Part shown: in pieces, positions 34,584 to 42,379 of the stretch | Position numbering within the stretch: position 1 is the first letter of the stretch | Layout of the letters: each line of letters opens with the position of its first letter | NCBI RefSeq assembly: GCF_001279005.1 | Contig: NZ_LGCN01000120.1 | Span: 124,001-188,000, forward strand | DNA length: 64,000 bases | Direction of reading: 5' to 3' | From: Streptomyces caelestis | GTDB lineage: Bacteria; Actinomycetota; Actinomycetes; Streptomycetales; Streptomycetaceae | Notes under the pieces: model-generated | The model's input: the letters and a program-made list of their open reading frames with translations, nothing else | What the model was told of the DNA's origin: nothing | Databases searched by the model: none | Position numbers and translations under genes: made by a program

Positions 34584-34688
34584 AGGTCAGGGATCTCCGC
34601 GTTCGAACTCGGTTGTGTACCGAGACTCGCGGGCGGAGCCCGTCACGGCGTCGTGCGCCTGCCGTCACTTTCCCCTGGTGCGCTCGCA

Positions 34689-34738
34689 CGAGACGGGGCG
34701 CCGTCTCCTCCTCGAGGAGGAGACGGCGCCCCGTCTCG
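34689..34738. terminator. Perfect 50-bp palindrome, strong bidirectional terminator-like hairpin
   Basis: Bases 34689-34713 (CGAGACGGGGCGCC ... CTCCTC) are the exact reverse complement of 34714-34738, 25 pairs with no mismatch and centre CTC|GAG. It lies 18 bases after the lipoprotein stop and upstream of the MMPL gene, both on the minus strand. Most likely the terminator of the lipoprotein gene. Confidence 0.85.
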
Positions 34739-34755
34739 CGGACCTCCCCTCCGGG

Positions 34756-35826
34756 TCAGCCCTCGATGCCCTCCATGAACTCCTCCTCGCCGAGCCCGCT
34801 CGCCGCGAAGCCGCCGAAGAGGCCCTCCACGATCTCGTCGATCCGCACCTCGGTGGCGTTCGCCGGGGCCGTGGCCTTCTCGCCCCCGCCCAGACGCAGC
34901 ACCAGCGCGAACTTCTTGACCTTCGCGTTCTCCGCCAGCTTGGCCAGGTCCACGGAGACCTCGGTCAGCTCGCCGTTCTTCAGCGTGAAGTCGGCCGTGA
35001 CCTTCTCGTTCGGCACGTCCTTGAAGTCCTTGGCCGTCGGCGTCTCGGCGCCCATCGGCAGCTGCTCCGTCAGCGGGCCGAGTTCGTCGAACAGCTCGGT
35101 CATCAGCGTGCGGAAGGGCGCCGTGGCCTTGATGTGCTCGGTGCCGTCCGGCCCCTCGGAGGTCGTGAAGTCGACCTGCCGGGCGATGACCTGACGCAGC
35201 GCCCTGGTGAGCTTCTTCTGCGTCCTGGCGTCGAGCGTGGGCTCCGCCGAGGGCTCCCCTGCGCCCTCCGCCCCCGACATCTGCCCGCTGGTCTCCTTCA
35301 GCTCCTTCGTCGAGATCTTGATCCACTCACCGGCGAGGAGCTTCTTGAACGCCCCCGCACTGTCGGGCAGTTCGTCGGCCGACGGCATGGGGCCGCCGCT
35401 CATCCGCCCGATCGCGTCGAGGTCGGCACGGACGTAGGTGTAGTCGCCGACCAGCCGGTACTCGAACAGGTCGCCGTCCTGGCCGCTGAACTTCATCGCC
35501 ATGGCGGTGAGGTCCTTCTCGCCGGACTCCTCGATCGGCTTCTTCGACTGCACGGAGAAGGAGATCCGCGCGTCGCTGAGCAGTTCGGCGACCTCCTCGG
35601 GCATCTCCTCGCCGGGCTCCGCCTCGGCGTCCAGCGCCTTCAGCGACGCGGCGTCGGTGTCCAGGTCCAGCTCGAAGGAGAGCGAACGCTCCTTGCCGAG
35701 CTTCTCGACGGCCTGGTCGAGCTTCTGTCCGGCGGACAGGTTCTCCACGGTGCCGCAGGCGGCGGACCCGGCCAGGACCACGGTGGCGACGGCGGTGGCG
35801 GTGAGGGTCTTGCGTATGGCGGGAAT
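34756..35826 (-). CDS. LppX/LprG-like lipoprotein, apparently with a non-canonical start codon
   Basis: Predicted 356 residues if initiated at ATT 35826. The mature part (ENLSAGQKLDQAVEKLGKER ... DGDLFEYRLVGDYTYVRADL, then DFTLKNGELTEVSVDLAKL) is a large secreted lipoprotein common in Streptomyces, function unknown. The lipobox LAGSAAC is clear. The first normal start codon in frame (GTG 35781) leaves only eight residues before the cysteine, too short for a signal peptide. The next in-frame stop upstream is reached without any ATG, GTG or TTG. An ATT six bases after GAGGAG gives a perfect signal sequence (PAIRKTLTATAVATVVLA). ATA at 35817 would also give one but is badly spaced. Confidence 0.8.
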   Translation of the reverse strand: MPAIRKTLTATAVATVVLAGSAACGTVENLSAGQKLDQAVEKLGKERSLSFELDLDTDAASLKALDAEAEPGEEMPEEVAELLSDARISFSVQSKKPIEESGEKDLTAMAMKFSGQDGDLFEYRLVGDYTYVRADLDAIGRMSGGPMPSADELPDSAGAFKKLLAGEWIKISTKELKETSGQMSGAEGAGEPSAEPTLDARTQKKLTRALRQVIARQVDFTTSEGPDGTEHIKATAPFRTLMTELFDELGPLTEQLPMGAETPTAKDFKDVPNEKVTADFTLKNGELTEVSVDLAKLAENAKVKKFALVLRLGGGEKATAPANATEVRIDEIVEGLFGGFAASGLGEEEFMEGIEG

Positions 35827-36011
35827 GACGGTCTCCTCGTGAATACGACCAGAGCGGTCGTCCGTGAAGACGGATCATCGGCCCGAACGGTTGTACGTCA
35901 CAAGGGAATTTCCCGGACATGACCGCCCGTCACCTTCCCGAGCGCCGCCCCGCGTGCCCGCGCGACCCCGTGCGGCTAGAGTGCGAGGAGGACGAGGCGA
36001 GGGGGAGCGCG

Positions 36012-36212
36012 GTGGCCAAGGTCAACGTCAGTCTGGACGCCGAACTCGTGGTGGAGGTGATGGTGCTCTCCGGGGTCGGCTCGCCGCAGGACGCGGTCGA
36101 GGTGGTCGTACGGGACTACATCGCGCGCGGTCACCGCACGGAGGCCCGCACCGAGCTCAAGGACCAGACCCTGCGCGAGATCGACGCCAAGCCGCAGGAG
36201 CCGCAGGGCTGA
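36012..36212 (+). CDS. VapB-like ribbon-helix-helix antitoxin, orphan
   Basis: 66 residues from GTG 36012 with GAGGGGGAG upstream. The start AKVNVSLDAELVVEVMVLSG and GSPQDAVEVVVRDYIARGHR match the ribbon-helix-helix proteins annotated as VapB antitoxins in actinomycetes. No PIN-domain toxin gene is adjacent on either side, so it may be a solitary DNA-binding protein. The C-terminal 20 residues are charged and Gln/Pro-rich. Confidence 0.75.
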   Translation: MAKVNVSLDAELVVEVMVLSGVGSPQDAVEVVVRDYIARGHRTEARTELKDQTLREIDAKPQEPQG

Positions 36213-36295
36213 TCCCCGCCCGCACCGCCGGGCGGAGGGAGCCGGGGCACGGGTCCCTCCCTGTGCCGGCCGGTGGGTCGGGCGCCGCCTGGCGG

Positions 36296-36712
36296 TCACC
36301 CCCTGCCGGCACCGGCTCCTGTCGTGCTCGCGGGGGGCCTGCCGCCCAGCCCCGGGATCAGCACCGCCGCCACCGCCAGGTGCATCAGGGCGAGGGAGAT
36401 CCGGGTGCCGCCGTCCATGCCGTCACCGAGGAACGGCATGAAGGAGACGGCCAGTACGGCGCCGGCCGCCCCGGTCCAGACGGCGCGGGCGCGCCGCGCC
36501 CCGAGCCGCTCCAGGGCGGCCAGCAGGCCCCAGCCGCAGAGCGACGCGAGCAGTGCGACGACCGCCACGGGCGCGGCGCCGACGTCGAGGGTCCGCTCGC
36601 CGTCGGCGATCCGCAGCCGGTGCCCCAGCAGGGGGTCCGCGACCAGCCACACCAGGACGGGGGCCAGGACGGCCAGGGCCGTGACCCCCAGGCGCCTCCT
36701 CCGCGCGCTCAC
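36296..36712 (-). CDS. DUF6069-like four-helix membrane protein
   Basis: 138 residues with about four membrane helices (VTALAVLAPVLVWLVADPLL, VAVVALLASLCGWGLLAALE, VWTGAAGAVLAVSF, LMHLAVAAVLIPGLGG). It is similar to the DUF6069 proteins often encoded with TetR regulators in Streptomyces; function unknown. The ATG overlaps the TetR stop (ATGA), so it belongs to the regulated operon and is probably what the regulator controls. Confidence 0.75.
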   Translation of the reverse strand: MSARRRRLGVTALAVLAPVLVWLVADPLLGHRLRIADGERTLDVGAAPVAVVALLASLCGWGLLAALERLGARRARAVWTGAAGAVLAVSFMPFLGDGMDGGTRISLALMHLAVAAVLIPGLGGRPPASTTGAGAGRG

Positions 36713-37323
36713 TTGGCGCCCCCCGGGAGCGCCCCGTGCAGGAAGACCTCCACCAGCTCCTGCGGGGTCAGGTCGGGCTCGTCCTGCGTACGCGGCTGGG
36801 TGAAGAGCAGCCCGAAGAAGAGGGCCGCGATCTGCTCCGGCGACCGGCGCAGAGCGGACCTGTCGGGCTCCAGCAGTTCCGCGAGGGCGGCGCGGATGCG
36901 GGTCGTCGACTCGTCGCGACCCGCGCCGCGCACCGTGCCGGGGTGCTTGCCGCCGTGATGCCCCAGCGAGCCGATGATCGCGCCCATCCTGGACATGTGC
37001 GCCTGCAGCGCCTCGGCCGCCTCCGCCAGCCGGTCGGGCAGCGGCTGGGACAGGTCGATCGCGTCGAGCTCGCGGACCGCATGCTCGGGGGAGAGTGCCT
37101 CGGCCACGCAGGCCTGCAGCAGCTCGCCCTTGTCGGCGAAGACCCGGAAGATCGTGCCCTCGCCGATGCCCGCGGCGCGGGCGATCTTCGCGGTCGTCAC
37201 CGCGGCGCCGTACTCGGCGATCAGCGGGATCGCGGTCTGGATGATCATTTCGCGGCGCCGCTCCGGTGACATGGAGGGGGCGCGGCGGCGGGTGGTCGTC
37301 TGGTTCTCCTCGGGTGCCGTCAT
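36709..37323 (-). CDS. TetR-family regulator with tandem operators
   Basis: 204 residues. N-terminal helix-turn-helix (RREMIIQTAIPLIAEYGAAV, TTAKIARAAGIGEGTIFRVF), C-terminal ligand domain typical of TetR proteins with the C-terminal segment QPRTQDEPDLTPQELVEVFL. It probably represses its own operon with the DUF6069 gene. Two palindromes sit directly upstream (37336-37377). The N-terminal 15 residues before the HTH are basic and Thr-rich. Ligand unknown. Confidence 0.9.
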   Translation of the reverse strand: MTAPEENQTTTRRRAPSMSPERRREMIIQTAIPLIAEYGAAVTTAKIARAAGIGEGTIFRVFADKGELLQACVAEALSPEHAVRELDAIDLSQPLPDRLAEAAEALQAHMSRMGAIIGSLGHHGGKHPGTVRGAGRDESTTRIRAALAELLEPDRSALRRSPEQIAALFFGLLFTQPRTQDEPDLTPQELVEVFLHGALPGGAK

Positions 37324-37335
37324 GACTGCAAGAGT

Positions 37336-37377
37336 ACGGAGTGAGCGCTCACTCCGTCAATGAGTGAGCACTCACTC
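37336..37377. promoter_or_regulatory. Two tandem TetR operators
   Basis: First site: 22-bp perfect palindrome 37336-37357 with core GGAGTGAGC|GCTCACTCC. Second site: GAGTGAG-CA-CTCACTC at 37362-37377. Their centres are 23 bases apart, about two helical turns. Both lie 12-55 bases upstream of the TetR start, so autoregulation is likely. The following gap 37378-37712 shows no gene I can support. Confidence 0.8.
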
Positions 37378-37712
37378 CGAGTGCTTTCCCTGTCCCCGGC
37401 CGGTTGCTTGCCGATGTCCACCAGGACTGCGGCAGCCTTCTCCGATCCGCCCTCGCCCTGGCCTTCGCGGCCCATGCGGACGGCGGTCGGAGCGCCCTGG
37501 ACGCCGAAGGCCCGGGTCGGTTCGTCACCGAGGCGCGTCATGGTCGCCGCGCGGATCCGCCGGGTCGTTCACACCGCGGTTCTGAGGGAGCGTCCGCCTC
37601 GGGCGTCCGGGCGCTGCGATCCGCAAGGGCGGGAAACCGCAGGTCACTTCCCAGGGCGCGGCCGGCTACTCGGCCGAGGTCTCTCCGCGCGCACCACGGT
37701 TCGCGCGTCCCG

Positions 37713-38588
37713 TCACGAGCCGGTGGGCAGGAGCGCGGCGATCTCCCCCAGCATCAGGGCCGCCGGCGCCGGGTCGACCAGCCACTTCAGGTGGCTGCTG
37801 GTGAGCGTACGGACGTCGTAGGGATTCCCCGGCGTCAGCGCGTCGCCCTCGCGGATCATCCGGTCCTGCATGGCGAGCGGCACGCTGGTGTCCTCGGTCA
37901 GCCGGACGTACGTCCTGGGGATCCGTCCCCAGGTGTCGGCCCGTGCCCGGTCGTCGGGTGTGCCGGCGTCGAGGTTCTCGTCGGGCTGGAAGGTGTTGAG
38001 GAAGACCATGAACTCCTCGTCCGTCCCGTCGGCGAGGAAAGCCGCCTTGAAGGCCGCGAGGACGCCGGGGTCGGCGGTGCGGAAGTTGGAGCGCAGCAGT
38101 CCGAGTTCGGCGGGGTTCCCGACCATCGCCGAGGCCAGCCCCGTGGCGTCGACGGTGGCCATCTCGGGCTCGGCGTAGTAGGCGCCGACGTCGAGGTCGA
38201 CGGGGCACCAGGCGGAGACGTAGACGATGTGGTCGATCAGGTCGGGCCGCTGGTTGGCCGCGACGGTGGCCGTCATGCCGCCCCGGCTGTGGGAGACGAG
38301 GATGACGGGCCCGTTCCGCTTGGCCCGCTCCAGTGTCCCGATGAGGTGCGCGGCGTTGTCGGCGAGCGTGACGCCCTGGATGGCCCCGGGCGCGGTGGCG
38401 AGCCCTTCGAGGTCCTGCGGCGCCTGGTAGGCGCGCGGGTACGTCGCCGCGAACCCGTGCCCCGGAAGGTCGACGGCGACGGAGCGGTGTCCGAGGAGGC
38501 CGAGTTCGGCCTGGAGCGGCGCGAAGGAGAAGGAGTTCGCGAAAGCCCCGTGAACCAGTACGAACGTCGGTTGCATCTGTCTGCTCAC
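37713..38588 (-). CDS. Alpha/beta hydrolase
   Basis: 291 residues from GTG 38588 (AGGGG upstream). Oxyanion motif LVHGAFAN, nucleophile elbow SHSRGG with Ser101, and a C-terminal histidine in TSSHLKWLVDP, so a serine hydrolase of the esterase type (short-chain or pyrethroid-like group). It has no signal peptide and should be cytosolic. The substrate is unknown. Nearest genes are TetR regulators on both sides, each with its own operator, but neither is in an obvious operon with it. The 334 bases upstream (38589-38922) hold no gene that I can support. Confidence 0.82.
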   Translation of the reverse strand: MSRQMQPTFVLVHGAFANSFSFAPLQAELGLLGHRSVAVDLPGHGFAATYPRAYQAPQDLEGLATAPGAIQGVTLADNAAHLIGTLERAKRNGPVILVSHSRGGMTATVAANQRPDLIDHIVYVSAWCPVDLDVGAYYAEPEMATVDATGLASAMVGNPAELGLLRSNFRTADPGVLAAFKAAFLADGTDEEFMVFLNTFQPDENLDAGTPDDRARADTWGRIPRTYVRLTEDTSVPLAMQDRMIREGDALTPGNPYDVRTLTSSHLKWLVDPAPAALMLGEIAALLPTGS

Positions 38589-38922
38589 TTTCTGGCCCCT
38601 GCGACGCCGGCGGCACGCGTGTCGCCGGTTCCGGCGACGCGAACCGCCTCACGGCCGAGGCCGGGGAACGAGTGGTCGTCCCGCGGCGTACCGATCCCGC
38701 TGCGGGGAGGTTCTCGTGCACGGCGAGCGCCGGCGGACAAGCACGGAGTCACGAAGGCGACTTGGGGGGCAAGCTGCCCGTCATCCGATGGCTCACAGTA
38801 CTCAGCGAAAGATCATCCGCACTACCCGGACGAGTCCTTCCACTTGTGCACATCGCCGCCCCGCCCCGCCCCGCCTCGGCACGGCCTCGGCCGATCCGTT
38901 CACCGGGCGGGTCGCCGACGGT

Positions 38923-39588
38923 TCAGGCGCGCGGCAGTATGCCCAGGAGCGTCGAGGTGAAGGAGGTGCGCAGGGCGTCACGCAGATCCAGGTGGAGCAC
39001 GCCGAGGGCGGGCTCCTCCGCGTAGGCGGCGAGGAGGCTGGGCGGCGGCGGGACGTAGGCCGACAGGGCGCCCGCCGAGACCAGGCTCATCAGGCAGAAC
39101 AGCTGCGCGCCGTCGCCGAGTTCGGGCACGTGGCGGCGCACGAGCCCGGTCATGTCCGCGAGCCGCTTGAGGGAGGAGCGCTTGTGCCGCTTGACCGCCT
39201 CGACGGAGACGTTGTGCTCGAGGACGCCGCCCTGCGCGCCGAAGAGGTCGCACAGCACCACCCGGCTCGCCAGCGAGCGGCTGAGGATCTCGGCCAGCCG
39301 GCCCGCCCGCACCTCCGGCGCGGCATCCGCCTCGATGCCCGCGGCCAGTTCCTCCGCCAGCTCGGCGAGCCACCTCTCCAGGAAGATGTCCAGCAGTTCG
39401 AGCAGTACCGCCTCGCGTGACTCGAAGTACCGCAGGACGTTCGACTTGGCCAGGCCCACCCGCCGGCTGAGTTCGTTGAGGCTCACCTCGGCCACGGGCA
39501 TCTCGTCGAGCATCGCCGCCGCGGTGTCCAGGATCGCCCGGCGGCGGATCTCCCGCTGCTCCTCGCTTCGCGCCCGCTGAAATGTCAC
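38923..39588 (-). CDS. TetR-family regulator divergent from the SDR gene
   Basis: 221 residues. HTH part: REIRRRAILDTAAAMLDEMP, VAEVSLNELSRRVGLAKSNV, LRYFESREAVLLEL. The C-terminal domain resembles the TetR_C family with LVSAGALSAYVPPPPSLLAA. The divergent region to the SDR gene (100 bases) contains a 35-bp palindrome lying over a promoter, the clearest repressor-operator arrangement in this window. It probably represses the SDR gene and itself. Confidence 0.92.
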   Translation of the reverse strand: MTFQRARSEEQREIRRRAILDTAAAMLDEMPVAEVSLNELSRRVGLAKSNVLRYFESREAVLLELLDIFLERWLAELAEELAAGIEADAAPEVRAGRLAEILSRSLASRVVLCDLFGAQGGVLEHNVSVEAVKRHKRSSLKRLADMTGLVRRHVPELGDGAQLFCLMSLVSAGALSAYVPPPPSLLAAYAEEPALGVLHLDLRDALRTSFTSTLLGILPRA

Positions 39589-39606
39589 CCCCTCAGCCTA
39601 GCTTAG

Positions 39607-39641
39607 AGACCACCGGTCCCTTGACAAGGGACCGGTGGTCT
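39607..39641. promoter_or_regulatory. 35-bp palindromic operator over a canonical promoter
   Basis: AGACCACCGGTCCCTTG, centre A (39624), then the exact reverse complement to 39641. Inside it, TTGACA at 39621-39626 is followed after 17 bases by TACGTT (39644-39649), a good -35/-10 pair for the SDR gene. A partial second copy (CCCTTG ... GACCGATGGT) lies at about 39651-39675, just before the SDR ribosome site AGGAGGGTG. Confidence 0.85.
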
Positions 39642-39688
39642 TTTACGTTGACCCTTGTAACAGACCGATGGTTCTTTAGGAGGGTGTC

Positions 39689-40591
39689 GTGAGCAGCGAC
39701 TGGACCGAGCAACACATCCCCGATCAACACGGCCGGGTGGCGGTCGTGACCGGCGCCAACACCGGATTGGGCTTCGAGACCGCCCGGATGCTCGCCGCAC
39801 GCGGGGCGACGGTGGTCCTGGCCGTCCGCGACGTCGAGAAGGGCAGGCGGGCGGCCGCCCGCATCGCCGGCGACGTCACCGTCCAGGCTCTCGACCTGGC
39901 CTCCCTGGAGTCGATCCGGTCCGCGGCGGCCGATCTGCGCGCGGTCCACCCGCGTATCGACCTCCTGATCAACAACGCGGGGGTGATGCACACCCCGCGA
40001 CGGACCACCGTCGACGGCTTCGAGCTGCAGTTCGGCACCAACCACCTCGGCCACTTCGCCCTGACCGGTCTGCTGCTGGACCGGCTGCTGCCCGTCCCCG
40101 GCTCCCGCGTCGTGACGGTCAGCAGCACCGGTCACCGCATCCGGGCCGCCATCCACTTCGACGACCTCCAGTGGGAGCGTTCCTACAGCCGCGTCGCCGC
40201 CTACGGCCAGGCCAAACTCGCCAACCTGATGTTCACGTACGAACTGCAGCGCCGGCTCGCACCCCACGGCACCACGATCGCGGTGGCCGCCCACCCCGGC
40301 GTCTCCAACACCGAGCTCGCCCGCAACCTGCCCGCCCCGCTCCGCGCGCCCGTCACCTGGCTCGCGCCGCTGCTCGCCCAGAAGCCCGAGATGGGCGCCC
40401 TGCCCACCCTGCGCGCCGCCACCGATCCCGCGGTCGTCGGCGGCCAGTACTACGGCCCCGGCAACCGGAGCGAGACCCGAGACCACCCCAAGCTGGTCAC
40501 TTCCAGCCCCGACTCCCACGACCAGGCCGTTCAGCAGCGCCTGTGGACCGTCTCCGAGGAGCTCACCGGGGTGACGTTTCCCGTGCGGTGA
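39689..40591 (+). CDS. Short-chain dehydrogenase/reductase
   Basis: 300 residues from GTG 39689 (AGGAGGGTGTC upstream). NAD(P)-binding TGANTGLGFE, the INNAGVM motif, Ser in VSSTGH and the catalytic pair YGQAK (Tyr and Lys). The region AYGQAKLANLMFTYELQRRL is typical of the retinol dehydrogenase/protochlorophyllide-like SDR group. Arg after the first strand (AVRD) suggests NADPH. It is under direct control of the divergent TetR gene. Substrate unknown; such TetR-SDR pairs often answer to reactive aldehydes or ketones. Confidence 0.9.
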   Translation: MSSDWTEQHIPDQHGRVAVVTGANTGLGFETARMLAARGATVVLAVRDVEKGRRAAARIAGDVTVQALDLASLESIRSAAADLRAVHPRIDLLINNAGVMHTPRRTTVDGFELQFGTNHLGHFALTGLLLDRLLPVPGSRVVTVSSTGHRIRAAIHFDDLQWERSYSRVAAYGQAKLANLMFTYELQRRLAPHGTTIAVAAHPGVSNTELARNLPAPLRAPVTWLAPLLAQKPEMGALPTLRAATDPAVVGGQYYGPGNRSETRDHPKLVTSSPDSHDQAVQQRLWTVSEELTGVTFPVR

Positions 40592-40636
40592 AGCGGTGAC
40601 CCCACGGCGTGGTGCCGGGTGGGACGACCGGTCCGC

Positions 40637-40840
40637 CTATGGCGTCGTGGCCTCGGACACGGCACTGATGATGTTCGACGCCATGGCGTCGAAGTTCTCC
40701 CGGAAGAAGCCGGTCCTGTTGTAGAACCCTTCCTCCGAGAATCCCCTGTTCGTCAGGAACATAGGGGCGACGGCCGTGAGCGCCGCATGGACGACGTGCA
40801 GTTCGCGGGAGGTCAGGGTGAACTCCCGGGGCTCAGGCAA
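40637..40840 (-). CDS. Small protein of unknown function, possibly leaderless
   Basis: The frame from TTG 40840 gives 67 residues (LPEPREFTLTSRELHVVHAA ... FSEEGFYNRTGFFRENFDAM). The composition and the ordered N-terminus suggest a real protein. The frame is open back to TTG 40876, but that TTG is part of a near-consensus promoter (TTGACA, 17 bases, TACGGT), so translation more likely starts at or near the transcript start. Family not recognised; similar short proteins with an RELHVVH-type segment occur in Streptomyces as hypothetical proteins. It is divergent from the gene at 41026. Confidence 0.55.
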   Translation of the reverse strand: MPEPREFTLTSRELHVVHAALTAVAPMFLTNRGFSEEGFYNRTGFFRENFDAMASNIISAVSEATTP

Positions 40841-40847
40841 CGCAAGA

Positions 40848-40876
40848 ACCGTAGAAGAGTGTGTTGGTACTGTCAA
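40848..40876 (-). promoter_or_regulatory. Consensus-like promoter of the small protein gene
   Basis: On the minus strand TTGACA (40876-40871), 17-base spacer, TACGGT (40853-40848). The predicted transcript start falls at about 40840-40842, on the TTG proposed as start codon. Confidence 0.7.
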
Positions 40877-41025
40877 CGGAGTCTATGCTGCGAGGGTCGT
40901 TCGATTCTCACCGGTCCGGCGAGCCGGTCGATGCGGATCGAGTGACCCCTGGGTGCTGTGATTCGGCTATACCGTTCTGCTGGGACGTCAGGCGCAGGCT
41001 GACGTGCGGATGAGTTGGGGGGACG

Positions 41026-42345
41026 ATGATCGACTATCGCAAGGCGCCGAACGTTCCGGTCTGGACGCTGGCGACAGGTGACGTCCAGGTGCCGGCGGTG
41101 GCCGGGGACGGGCCGATGACGGCTGAGCGTCTGGCCGAACTGCGCGGGGTGCTGGCCGCGTTGGCCGACCGGCCGATCGCCACACTCGAGTTGCATCCGC
41201 TGCCGGACAAGCTCGACCGCAGCCGGGGCATCTCGCTCGATGCCGCGAGTCCGCTGGCGCAGCACCTGTCGCAGCTGATCACACAGTCGGCGCGCGGTTC
41301 CGCGGCGGCCAAGGCGACGGCTTCCGGCGAGGGGCTGTACGTCATGGTGGTTCCGGCGAAGGTCGCCAAGCAGGTCGGTCAGGGCATCCTCCGCCCGATG
41401 AGGTCGAAGGCGGTGGCCGGCGGTATCCGTGGCCCCATCGTGAATCCGACGACGGGCAAGATCGCCGCCCAGGCCACGTTCGTGCCTGCCGGAGGAGCGG
41501 CAGCGGCTGGTACGGCCGGCGGGGCCGGTGCGACCGCCGGTGCCGCGGCCGCCGGGGGCACGCTGCTCACCGTGGCCGCACCGCTCGTCCTCATGGCCGT
41601 GGCGGTCGGGGTGAGCGCGCACGCCGACGCCAAGCGGCAGGAGGCCATCGAGCACATCACGGAACTGCTGGAGCAGCTTCAGGCGGACAAGCTCGACGAC
41701 GAGCACAGCGCGCTCAACGGCTGCCGTCCCGCCATCGACAAGGCCACGGCCGTCCTGCTGGACCAGGGCAAGCTCGGCGTCTCGCTGGGACTCGACTCGG
41801 CGGTGCACGCCATCGACACCGCGCTGAGCAAGGCCGACATCCGCCTGGCCCGGTGGACGAGCGCGCTCGACAAGCTTCCCGACGGCGCGCCCGTCGAGAT
41901 CGGCACGCTGACCGAGTCGTTCCCCGGTGTGGACGAACAGGGTGGCACGTTCCGCACCCACCTCGAACTGGCCGCCCTGGCGATCGCGTTGAAGCGGCGT
42001 GTCAACGTCCTCCAGGCGGTCGAGCTGGCCCAGAGCGAGCCCGACAACCTGTTCGAGAACTTCACTCGCGCGCTGCGGGGTGACGAGCAGCGCCTCGACG
42101 AGCTGGAGAAGGGCCTTGCCGGTGTCGTGCTGCGGCTGTCGGCGTTGAAGCTGGCCCGACCGAAGAGTGTGCGTCCCGTCCTGACGACCGGTGAGGTCGA
42201 CCGTCTGATGCATACGGCGTACCAGATCCGTGGGCTGGGCGACGGCGTCGCGGTGGGCGGCCGCCCGACGGACGTGGCGATCGAGATCGCCCGTGACAAG
42301 GACGGCTCGGTGGTCGTGTTCCCCGCGCTGCCCGCGGAGGCGTAG
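41026..42345 (+). CDS. Unknown protein with a Gly/Ala-rich membrane-like hairpin
   Basis: 439 residues from ATG 41026. Residues 1-150 are a folded domain (PVWTLATGDVQVPAVAGDGP start). Residues 152-200 form a long Gly/Ala-rich hydrophobic stretch (AAGTAGGAGATAGAAAAGG, then LLTVAAPLVLMAVAVGVSAH), likely one glycine-zipper type hairpin in a membrane. The rest is helical and charged, with coiled-coil potential (KRQEAIEHITELLEQLQADK) and ends with VFPALPAEA. It has no signal peptide. The layout (hydrophobic hairpin in a soluble helical protein) recalls pore-forming or membrane-remodelling proteins, but I recognise no family. GGGGGG upstream of the ATG serves as ribosome site. Confidence 0.7.
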   Translation: MIDYRKAPNVPVWTLATGDVQVPAVAGDGPMTAERLAELRGVLAALADRPIATLELHPLPDKLDRSRGISLDAASPLAQHLSQLITQSARGSAAAKATASGEGLYVMVVPAKVAKQVGQGILRPMRSKAVAGGIRGPIVNPTTGKIAAQATFVPAGGAAAAGTAGGAGATAGAAAAGGTLLTVAAPLVLMAVAVGVSAHADAKRQEAIEHITELLEQLQADKLDDEHSALNGCRPAIDKATAVLLDQGKLGVSLGLDSAVHAIDTALSKADIRLARWTSALDKLPDGAPVEIGTLTESFPGVDEQGGTFRTHLELAALAIALKRRVNVLQAVELAQSEPDNLFENFTRALRGDEQRLDELEKGLAGVVLRLSALKLARPKSVRPVLTTGEVDRLMHTAYQIRGLGDGVAVGGRPTDVAIEIARDKDGSVVVFPALPAEA

Positions 42346-42379
42346 GCGCGCGGGCTCCGGCTCTCCCCGGCTGGCGCCG

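Noticed and set aside
34595..34640. Possible tRNA T-loop (GTTCGAACTC)
   Set aside because: No acceptor stem, anticodon arm or CCA-type end around it; chance match.
37404..38960. 518-codon plus-strand frame across the hydrolase gene
   Set aside because: Shadow of the minus-strand hydrolase with no domain; the region 37378-37712 alone has no codon bias in any frame.
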